Source: Bacilli bacterium
GTDB taxonomy: Bacteria; Bacillota_I; Bacilli_A; RF39; UBA660
Length of the DNA: 11,860 nucleotides
Direction of reading: 5' to 3'
NCBI GenBank assembly: GCA_900758895.1
Contig: CAAETG010000113.1
Span: forward strand, 1-11,860
The notes beneath the pieces were generated by a model that saw only the letters and a program-made list of their open reading frames with translations, was not told the origin of the DNA and made no database searches. Position 1 is the stretch's first letter, and every line of letters starts with the position of its first letter. This document shows, piece after piece, positions 6,784 through 11,860 of the stretch. Both the position numbers and the translations under genes were made by a program.

Positions 6784-6863
6784 GCGAAGAAATAAAGTAT
6801 TTGTTTATTATAATAATGATGCTCATTTCTATTATTAGAGATGAGCATCAGAAAAGACGCTGA
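6780..6863 (+). CDS. Small hydrophobic charged-tail peptide, candidate type I toxin (27 aa)
   Basis: The peptide begins MSEEIKYLF, continues through an isoleucine- and methionine-rich stretch of about twelve residues, and ends in the charged tail RDEHQKRR. One short membrane helix with a charged C-terminus is the pattern of type I toxins such as Fst, TxpA and BsrG, which insert into the membrane when over-produced. It lacks the central proline typical of Fst, so I cannot place it in a named family. The ribosome binding site AGGAGG is optimal with a six-base spacer. The coding sequence contains a 13-pair hairpin, and its last codons and stop lie in a second hairpin that is the terminator of a predicted antisense RNA. 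Alternatives are an unrelated small membrane protein or a chance frame, but the ribosome binding site and surrounding RNA structure argue against chance. Confidence 0.6.
   Translation: MSEEIKYLFIIIMMLISIIRDEHQKRR
6818..6849 (+). other. Strong hairpin inside the toxin-like coding sequence
   Basis: Arms 6818-6830 and 6837-6849 form 13 consecutive pairs (one G-U) around a six-base loop ATTATT. Nine outer pairs are GATGCTCAT with ATGAGCATC. It covers about a third of the coding region. Such stable structure inside a 27-codon gene is not expected from codon use and probably affects translation or RNA turnover. Confidence 0.75.
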
Positions 6864-6872
6864 TTAGCGTCT
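6851..6872 (-). terminator. Hairpin over the toxin stop; terminator for the antisense RNA
   Basis: AGACGCT (6855-6861) pairs with AGCGTCT (6866-6872) around a four-base loop. On the minus strand the stem is followed by TTTTC, a short but plausible termination run. On the plus strand no T run follows, so it would not stop the toxin transcript. The toxin stop codon (6861-6863) lies in the left arm and loop. Confidence 0.5.
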
Positions 6873-6886
6873 GCCACAAACACAGG

Positions 6887-6906
6887 CGTTATCCAAACTG
6901 GATAAC
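6887..6906 (+). repeat. Direct repeat, right copy, extended into a hairpin
   Basis: CGTTATCCA-AAC-TGG at 6887-6901 is the second copy of the 200-bp-spaced repeat. Here the sequence continues GATAAC, so GTTATCCA (6888-6895) and TGGATAAC (6899-6906) form an eight-pair hairpin with a three-base loop. The right arm plus one base (CTGGATAAC, 6898-6906) is also perfectly complementary to GTTATCCAG at 6688-6696. CAGGCG at 6883-6888 is complementary to CGCCTG at 6705-6710. The 3' end can therefore switch between a local hairpin and pairing with the 5' end. Confidence 0.75.
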
Positions 6907-6918
6907 ACTTACATATTT

Positions 6919-6947
6919 AATATAACATATTTTAGATAAATAAACAA
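6919..6947 (-). promoter_or_regulatory. Predicted promoter of the antisense RNA
   Basis: On the minus strand TTGTTT (6942-6947), a 17-base spacer and TATATT (6919-6924) are present. The start would be near 6912, just before the right-hand repeat. The -35 overlaps the short palindrome CAAGAGCTCTTG (6945-6956) that follows nfo. The surroundings are very AT-rich, so chance matches are possible. Confidence 0.5.
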
Positions 6948-6959
6948 GAGCTCTTGCTA

Positions 6960-7880
6960 TTAAAAATTATTTTTCTGATGATAAAATGCTCTTATGTCAT
7001 TCATCATATTGGAATTCATCTTCCCTTCTTTTATCATCGCAATTTCAAATTTATAAGGAGGATAAATTCTTGCTTTATCATCATCTGTTTCACCTATATA
7101 TGGTGTTTCCAATATTTTGGGAATACTTTTTAATTTTTCATGATTAATAATTTTAAGAAGTGGATCAAAGCCAATTGTTCCATAGCCAATGTTAGCATGG
7201 CGATCTTTATGGGCACCTAGTGGATTTTTGCTATCATTTACATGAACACAGCCAATATAATTTATGCCGATCACCTCATCAAATTTTTGTAAAAACTCAT
7301 CAAACTTATTCATATCATAACCAGCATCATTTAAGTGGCAAGTATCAATGCAGACACCAATTAATTCTTTCTTGTTTACTTTTTCTATTAAATATTTTAT
7401 TTCTTCTAGTGTACAGCCTAATTCAGATCCTTTACCAGCCATGGTTTCTAATAAAATTTTAACAGAAGTATCATCTTTTAAAATTTGATTTAAAGCAAAA
7501 GCAATATTATCTAACGCAATATTGCGATCAATTCCTACACTTGATCCAGGATGTAAAACAATGTATTTAATTCCCATTTCTTCGCATCTTTTAATCTCAC
7601 TCGCTAAAAAATGAATACTGAAATCATATTTTTTTTCATCTAAATTATTGGCTAAATTCACAATATAAGGTGCATGGCAAATAACATGATTAATATCAAT
7701 TTGATGCTCTTTCATCAAATTTTGTGCTTCTTTAGTATTTTCTTTATCAATTGGTTTTCTTAAAGTATTTTGAGGAGCTCCTGTATAAAACATAAAAGTA
7801 TTTGCTCCATAGCCGATCGTTTCTTTTACGCTTCCTAATAATCCTTCTTTACCAAAAGAAACATGAGATCCTATAATCAT
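6960..7880 (-). CDS. nfo: Endonuclease IV (apurinic/apyrimidinic endonuclease)
   Basis: Endonuclease IV cuts the backbone 5' to abasic sites in base-excision repair. It is a TIM barrel with three metal ions. Counting from the ATG at 7880, the metal ligands line up with the E. coli enzyme: H69 (CHAPY), H110 (VLHPGS), E145 (LLETMAGKG), D179 and H182 (IDTCHLNDAGYD), H213 (VHVNDSK), D226 and H228 (KDRHANIGYG) and E258 (ETPY). Nothing is missing. I chose the ATG at 7880, since AGGTGG lies five bases upstream; the GTG at 7889 is part of that site. The gene stands alone, with pilin-gene signals upstream and the toxin-like locus downstream. Confidence 0.97.
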   Translation of the reverse strand: MIIGSHVSFGKEGLLGSVKETIGYGANTFMFYTGAPQNTLRKPIDKENTKEAQNLMKEHQIDINHVICHAPYIVNLANNLDEKKYDFSIHFLASEIKRCEEMGIKYIVLHPGSSVGIDRNIALDNIAFALNQILKDDTSVKILLETMAGKGSELGCTLEEIKYLIEKVNKKELIGVCIDTCHLNDAGYDMNKFDEFLQKFDEVIGINYIGCVHVNDSKNPLGAHKDRHANIGYGTIGFDPLLKIINHEKLKSIPKILETPYIGETDDDKARIYPPYKFEIAMIKEGKMNSNMMNDIRAFYHQKNNF

Positions 7881-7897
7881 TTTTACCACCTAACAAT

Positions 7898-7926
7898 ATT
7901 ATAAAATATTCCATTAAAAAAATCTA
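7898..7926 (-). promoter_or_regulatory. Possible promoter of nfo
   Basis: A consensus TATAAT (7898-7903 on the minus strand) lies 18 bases upstream of the nfo ATG. The hexamer 17 bases further up is TAGATT, a poor -35, and it overlaps the pilin terminator. The leader would be very short, about ten bases, but would include AGGTGG. Confidence 0.4.
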
Positions 7927-7944
7927 GCTTTTTAAACTAGATTT
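7914..7944 (-). terminator. Intrinsic terminator of the prepilin gene
   Basis: On the minus strand AAATCTAG and CTAGATTT (plus-strand arms 7937-7944 and 7920-7927) form an eight-pair stem with a nine-base loop, followed by a T run. The stem begins within the last bases of the stop codon region. Confidence 0.85.
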
Positions 7945-8368
7945 AATTCGAACTACAAGTAGTAGAAGCGTTACTTGAAGAAGTCTCGACATCGTCACTT
8001 GTTACATCGGGAGCAACACCATTGATTATATATTGGCCATTTGACAACCATATTTTATAAGTATAGTTCCCTTCCCCATCTACTTCAATGGAAATGCTTC
8101 CTGTATAGGCATCATCATTTTTTTCAATTAAACCTGAATTAATAATTTCATCATATGTGTAACATTTTGTACTTGAAGAATTTTCTTGAACATATAATGT
8201 CTGAGCAGCCGTCACTAATGTATTTGCTTCCATGGCAAGAACTTGCTTTTTCGCACTATCGGCCATTGGCACTACTGCATTCGTAGCAATTAAAACAATA
8301 ACAGACAATATAACAATAACACTTAACAATTCTACTAATGTAAAACCTCTTTTATCTAAATTCTTCAT
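7943..8368 (-). CDS. Type IV prepilin-like protein (ComGC/pseudopilin type)
   Basis: The 141-aa protein has a class III signal: a short basic leader MKNLDKRG, then FTLVELLSVIVILSVIVLIA. Prepilin peptidase would cut after G8 and methylate F9; the conserved glutamate at mature position 5 is E13. The hydrophobic helix would anchor it in the membrane before assembly into a filament. The rest is a small, polar C-terminal domain with only two cysteines, C69 and C138, which could form one disulfide. The tail is rich in serine and threonine. No peptidase, ATPase or platform gene is adjacent, so it is an orphan here, with its own strong promoter and terminator. It may be a ComGC-like DNA-uptake pilin, a structural pilin or a minor pseudopilin; the sequence does not decide. 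Confidence 0.9.
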   Translation of the reverse strand: MKNLDKRGFTLVELLSVIVILSVIVLIATNAVVPMADSAKKQVLAMEANTLVTAAQTLYVQENSSSTKCYTYDEIINSGLIEKNDDAYTGSISIEVDGEGNYTYKIWLSNGQYIINGVAPDVTSDDVETSSSNASTTCSSN

Positions 8369-8387
8369 ACTTTCACCTTCTAAATTA

Positions 8388-8415
8388 ATTATATCAAAAA
8401 TCTAAGTTTAGTCAA
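8388..8415 (-). promoter_or_regulatory. Strong promoter of the prepilin gene
   Basis: TTGACT (8410-8415), a 16-base spacer and TATAAT (8388-8393) occur on the minus strand, with an extended -10 (TGATATAAT). This is the best promoter match in the window. The start is near 8381 and the leader holds AAGGTGA before the ATG. Confidence 0.8.
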
Positions 8416-8461
8416 CTCTTATTCCAAAATTTATAGAAAGTTTATTAAAAAAATGTCGAAT

Positions 8462-9676
8462 TTAATTTAAAATATTTTTAATTGTTACTTTTCTAGTATG
8501 TTTAATTGGTTCCCAATTTTTCGTTTTTTTAAATAAACAAATGAAATTAATTGGAATCCATGTTAGGATAAAGAAGGAAAAGGCGAATATGCCTTTGTAA
8601 TGATCTTTTATTTTTTTATGAAGTAGTTTAATAACAAAGATATTTAGTAAAATGCTTCCTATGTAAAGTATTGCAAAAAGAAATAGACTTGCAAAATCGA
8701 TAATTAATTTTCCTATTAATAATCCTTTTAGAAATTGGAGAAGAAAAACAGTTAAAGGTAAGAAAAAGGAAATAACTTGAACAAAAGGAGCTAAATAATA
8801 AAGTAAACTATCAAATGAACAAAAGTTACCATTTTTCCAAAAGTTTTTGAAAAGGCTTTTATGATATCTTTTTAAACAAGCATAAGATCCACTTGTCCAA
8901 CGGCTGCGTTGTCGCCATGAAACTTTAAAATTGGTAGGATGTTCATCATAGGTAATTGCATCTTTTACAAATGCAATCTTTACATTATTTAAAGAACAAA
9001 TGCCAGTAAATTCGCTATCTTCTGTTAATGTTTTAACTTGAAAACCATATTGATCAATTACTGATTTTTTTACACAAAATCCGGTTCCATTTATTGCAGC
9101 AGATCTTTTTAGAACCATTCGAGACTCATTATAAAAAACATTTTGTAAATAATAAAACATGGTATAGCTTCCCGTTAAATAATTATCACTTGGATTTTTA
9201 GAATCACGGAAGGCTTGCGCTACTAAATACCCTTCATTTAAAGTATCATTCATGTGTTTTAAGAAATTCTCATCAACAATATTATCTGCATCAAATATGA
9301 CATAGGCATCATAATCACTATTTTTTAAAGTATCAAAAGTGTATTTTAATACTTCCCCTTTACTACGAGTAGGAATATCTACCGAAATTATTTTAGCGTT
9401 TTTCTGTTTGGCTATTTCTTTTGTATTATCCGTACAATTATTGGGAATTACGATGCAGTCATATAAGTCTTTGGGATAATTTAAATTTTTGATACTATCA
9501 ATTAAATTTCCTATTACTTCTTCTTCGTTTCGACAAGGAATTAAAATTCCAAACTTATGGTAATTATCTTTTTTTGGTGCTTTTTTTAATTTCTTAAAAG
9601 CAAATAATCCTGTTATGACAAAATACATACTAAATAAGAAACACAAAATCATTACTACATTGTAAACTACTATCAT
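8462..9676 (-). CDS. Membrane glycosyltransferase, family 2
   Basis: This is a GT-A enzyme of the processive (cellulose/hyaluronan synthase-like) type, which moves a sugar from a nucleotide-sugar to a growing glycan or lipid at the inner membrane face. An N-terminal membrane segment (about 4-26) precedes the catalytic domain with IPCRNEEE (47-53), DAD (129-131, metal and nucleotide binding), TED (218-220, catalytic base) and QRSRW (256-260, acceptor site and processivity mark). Three or four membrane segments follow (about 291-315, 325-350, 361-382). At 404 aa it is of usual size. Substrate cannot be told. The ATG lies one base after the stop of the GntR gene, with GGATGAAG as the ribosome binding site, so the two are coupled. 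No clear terminator follows. Confidence 0.92.
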   Translation of the reverse strand: MIVVYNVVMILCFLFSMYFVITGLFAFKKLKKAPKKDNYHKFGILIPCRNEEEVIGNLIDSIKNLNYPKDLYDCIVIPNNCTDNTKEIAKQKNAKIISVDIPTRSKGEVLKYTFDTLKNSDYDAYVIFDADNIVDENFLKHMNDTLNEGYLVAQAFRDSKNPSDNYLTGSYTMFYYLQNVFYNESRMVLKRSAAINGTGFCVKKSVIDQYGFQVKTLTEDSEFTGICSLNNVKIAFVKDAITYDEHPTNFKVSWRQRSRWTSGSYACLKRYHKSLFKNFWKNGNFCSFDSLLYYLAPFVQVISFFLPLTVFLLQFLKGLLIGKLIIDFASLFLFAILYIGSILLNIFVIKLLHKKIKDHYKGIFAFSFFILTWIPINFICLFKKTKNWEPIKHTRKVTIKNILN

Positions 9677-9677
9677 T

Positions 9678-10031
9678 TTACTTCATCCTTTTTATTATTT
9701 CTTCTTTCGTTAGCCCATAGCTTTCTAACTCTTTTATTATTTTATTAATCTTTTCTATTAATTCTTCCATTTTTAATTTTTTAGCTTGATCAATATTATC
9801 ACCAATAAATGTTCCCTTGGTAGATTTGGAAATGATCAGTCCCTCTTCTTCCAAAATATCATAGGCTTTTTTTACAGTATTTGGATTAATCCCTAAATCA
9901 ACAGCTAAAGAGCGCACACTAGGAATCTGGGTTCCTGGCTCTAAAATTCCTAGTGTAATTAATTTTTCTACTTCTCTTACAATTTGTTCGTAGATTGGCT
10001 CTCTTTTGCCATAATCAATATTGATATTCAT
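9678..10031 (-). CDS. GntR-family transcriptional regulator, YtrA subfamily
   Basis: The 117-aa protein has an N-terminal winged helix-turn-helix (residues about 10-75) with REPIYEQI, the conserved PSVR (37-40), NPNTVKKAY (49-57) and GTFI. After it comes only a short helical tail (80-115), which is the YtrA type and not the larger ligand-binding domain of FadR or HutC types. YtrA regulators usually repress ABC transporter operons in response to cell-envelope stress. Here the gene lies after the permease gene; its ATG overlaps the permease stop by one base (TAATG), and the glycosyltransferase gene starts one base after its stop. It may control the whole operon from a promoter outside the window. 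Confidence 0.95.
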   Translation of the reverse strand: MNINIDYGKREPIYEQIVREVEKLITLGILEPGTQIPSVRSLAVDLGINPNTVKKAYDILEEEGLIISKSTKGTFIGDNIDQAKKLKMEELIEKINKIIKELESYGLTKEEIIKRMK

Positions 10032-11860
10032 TAGTCAGTCGCTCCATATTCTAACATGTTTTGATATTGCATGAGAAGATTTTGATATTCATGATTATCA
10101 CTCACCTTTTCTTTGTAGCGATCAAATTCTGCTTTGAATGAGGCGACATCACTGATCGTTACTTTATATACTTCGTTATAATAAGATTCAACCACAACAT
10201 GATCTTTACTCATATCTACTTTATTATCTGTTTTTAAATAATTTAGGAATGAATCTTTATTACTATTTATGACATAATAAAATACATATAAATCTTCATC
10301 GGTAAAGTAAGTTGAATCATAGGTATATAAATGATAGTAAGATTCATGATTTATTTTTTCTTCATAATTAATGAATTGTTCATTTTGATAAGTAATAATT
10401 TTTTCGTATAATTCTTTACTAATTTTAATTGGAATAGCAATTTTTTCATAATGATGATTTTTATAAGTGTATAAATAGATTAGATCATCATCTTGAAGTG
10501 AAGTTTCATTAAACTCTTCCACTTTATCAATACTCTCTTTTATCAAATTGGTAATTTCTTTTGTTACCGGAATGGTTATTTCATTATATTCTATATAATC
10601 GATATGATTTAAATTAAATTCTTTGATCTTTTCTTGATTAATTTCATTTTTCTTTTCATTTAAAGTAGTTGCTAATTCAGAGGTAATTCCTACTCCTACT
10701 TTATATTCTTTATTATTACTAATCAGAGTAAAATCATGATAATAGTATTCACCATTACTAGCGCGATCTAATAACATTTTTATGACTTCGTTAATTATAT
10801 CTTTATCTTTTATTAATACATCATCATAAACAAGCGTATCTACCCCATTTAAAACAGTTACCCTATTTTCCATTTCTTTAAAATCTAGATGATAAACTCC
10901 AGTAAAGATTAAGAAGATAGCAAGACTAATAATCGTAGATTTGATTGGTCTATAGATTTCTTTTCTTGTAATTAAATCATAGACGATAGAATAAATGATA
11001 ATTCCTGCAATTGAGATAATCCAACCAAGCATACCTGCTTCATCTAGTATGATATAAGTAATTAAGCATACTGGGAAAAGAGTTAGTGCTTTTACAAGAT
11101 AATGAGCCAAATTACTTTTAAAACTCATTTCATTATTTTCCATTTTTCTTCGTTTAAAAATGATATAACCCAAACCAACATAAATGATACTGAGGCCGAT
11201 CATCTTGAAAAGACTGGTTGTATCATAAAAAGTGTCTTTAGAATTTAAGGCAGACAAAGGTGCAATAAAATGATAATCCATTTGTTTTTCTGAATAGAAA
11301 ACGTATTCATTATTTTTTAAATGTTCTTCACAAATTGAATCACCATAACAGTAATAACTTTCAGGTTGACAATCTTCGCTTTCACATAAAATGTAGTCAT
11401 TTTGGTTGGCATCATCGATAAAATTAACCGTATTTAAATAAGGAACCATTAGAAGGATAAGAAGTAAAACAACTAGACTAGTAATTAAATTACCAGATAA
11501 CACAATTGCTAAATTTACCGCGGTAAAAATAAATACATAAGAGATAAACCAGAAAAGAAAGTAATCTACTAGTAATGCAAAAGGAATGGTTAGATTAGAA
11601 AATACTAAGCCAAATAAACCAAAGATTATTGTATTGATTAACATAAACAAAAGAATAATTAGAATACCGCCTAAAGTATTGGTAATAAAGATACTTTTTC
11701 GACTAATTGGTTTAGACATAATGAAGTCGACACTTTTTTTCTTGAAGACAAAGCCAAAGAATGTTAATGATAGAGCAAGAGGAATAAAAATCATTCCGGC
11801 ATAAGTAAGAAAACTAAGTAAATTAAAATTGAGTAAGTTGTTATTACTAGAGGTAAGTAA
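10031..11860 (-). CDS. ABC-2-type transporter permease with C-terminal extracytoplasmic-like domain (partial, 5' end outside window)
   Basis: The frame is open to the window edge; 22 codons precede the first ATG at 11794, so the N-terminus is missing and the ATG is internal. The start of the fragment (FTYAG-like helix, then FVFKKKSVDFIMSKPISRKSIF) is the typical first helix and cytoplasmic loop of ABC-2 permeases linked to YtrA regulators. About seven to eight membrane segments lie in the first 320 residues. A loop at residues about 155-177 has five cysteines and probably faces outward. The last 285 residues or so are soluble and rich in tyrosine and charged residues, ending YGATD. The ATPase partner is not in the window and is expected upstream. 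The substrate is unknown. The layout suits an envelope-stress or antimicrobial-peptide export system. Confidence 0.85.
   Translation of the reverse strand, partial: LLTSSNNNLLNFNLLSFLTYAGMIFIPLALSLTFFGFVFKKKSVDFIMSKPISRKSIFITNTLGGILIILLFMLINTIIFGLFGLVFSNLTIPFALLVDYFLFWFISYVFIFTAVNLAIVLSGNLITSLVVLLLILLMVPYLNTVNFIDDANQNDYILCESEDCQPESYYCYGDSICEEHLKNNEYVFYSEKQMDYHFIAPLSALNSKDTFYDTTSLFKMIGLSIIYVGLGYIIFKRRKMENNEMSFKSNLAHYLVKALTLFPVCLITYIILDEAGMLGWIISIAGIIIYSIVYDLITRKEIYRPIKSTIISLAIFLIFTGVYHLDFKEMENRVTVLNGVDTLVYDDVLIKDKDIINEVIKMLLDRASNGEYYYHDFTLISNNKEYKVGVGITSELATTLNEKKNEINQEKIKEFNLNHIDYIEYNEITIPVTKEITNLIKESIDKVEEFNETSLQDDDLIYLYTYKNHHYEKIAIPIKISKELYEKIITYQNEQFINYEEKINHESYYHLYTYDSTYFTDEDLYVFYYVINSNKDSFLNYLKTDNKVDMSKDHVVVESYYNEVYKVTISDVASFKAEFDRYKEKVSDNHEYQNLLMQYQNMLEYGATD

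Larger units (their letters stand above)
6850..6912 (-). ncRNA. Predicted antisense RNA (about 62 nt) to the 3' end of the toxin-like gene
   Basis: The predicted antisense promoter at 6919-6947 would start an RNA near 6912, and a hairpin followed by TTTTC would end it near 6850. The RNA would be complementary to the last toxin codons, the stop and the 3' untranslated region. It also carries TGGATAAC, which can pair with the left repeat at the mRNA 5' end. Size and convergent arrangement match RNA II of par/Fst loci (about 65 nt). It is inferred wholly from promoter and terminator signals. Confidence 0.45.

Noticed and set aside
6850..6912. CRISPR-like or riboswitch reading of the repeats and hairpins
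   Set aside because: Only two repeat copies with a 200-bp spacing and no spacer array; no known riboswitch core could be recognised, and the downstream gene is a 27-codon peptide.
6945..6956. Palindrome CAAGAGCTCTTG as an nfo terminator
   Set aside because: With a minimal loop only four pairs remain and the following sequence is TTTATTTAT, not a clean T run; too weak to call a terminator.
7220..7462. Plus-strand open frame of 80 codons opposite nfo
   Set aside because: Covers the antisense of several nfo metal-ligand motifs; a shadow frame.
11586..11804. Plus-strand open frame of 72 codons opposite the permease gene
   Set aside because: Antisense of membrane helices gives a false hydrophobic or basic pattern; no translation signals.

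Overview
The window comes from a low-GC, cell-walled member of the Bacillota/Bacilli, probably an uncultured gut lineage. It is strongly AT-rich with AT-biased codon use. It carries both a DnaE-type and, apparently, a PolC-type replicase gene, a class B penicillin-binding protein, a YtrA-type GntR regulator and a ComGC-like prepilin. Start sites have strong AGGAGG/AGGTGG ribosome binding sites. Tryptophan is encoded by TGG and no gene reads through TGA, so the standard bacterial code fits and the mycoplasma code does not. Almost every gene is on the minus strand, so operons read from right to left.

Layout, left to right. 1-135: a perfect 42-bp inverted repeat at the very edge, most likely a fold-back assembly artefact; it truncates the gene next to it. 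20-3271: dnaE followed, with an 8-base overlap, by the N-terminus of what looks like polC, which runs off the edge. 3284-4314: a translation operon of rpmG (ribosomal protein L33), an unrecognised 53-aa basic protein and efp (elongation factor P), with its own promoter inside the end of the upstream gene and a terminator after efp. 4300-6264: a class B transpeptidase (PBP2-like). 6327-6587: a plus-strand 86-aa protein of DUF2624/YqfT type. 6608-6947: a stretch without long genes that has the full layout of a type I toxin-antitoxin locus. 6960-7880: nfo (endonuclease IV). 7943-8415: a stand-alone type IV prepilin gene with its own promoter and terminator. 8462-11860: a tightly coupled operon of an ABC-2-type permease (5' end cut by the window), a GntR/YtrA regulator and a membrane glycosyltransferase 2.

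Most genes are housekeeping: replication, translation, wall synthesis and base-excision repair. The most unusual region is 6608-6947. It holds a promoter, a short leader frame (MKVGGCK) whose stop overlaps the start of a 27-aa hydrophobic, charged-tail peptide, a strong hairpin inside that peptide's gene, a convergent antisense promoter with its own terminator hairpin, and a direct repeat (CGTTATCCA-NNN-TGG) exactly 200 bp apart at the two ends. That repeat lets the 5' and 3' ends of the transcript pair with each other or with the antisense RNA. I infer a par/Fst-like type I toxin-antitoxin module; the peptide does not match any family that I recognise with confidence.
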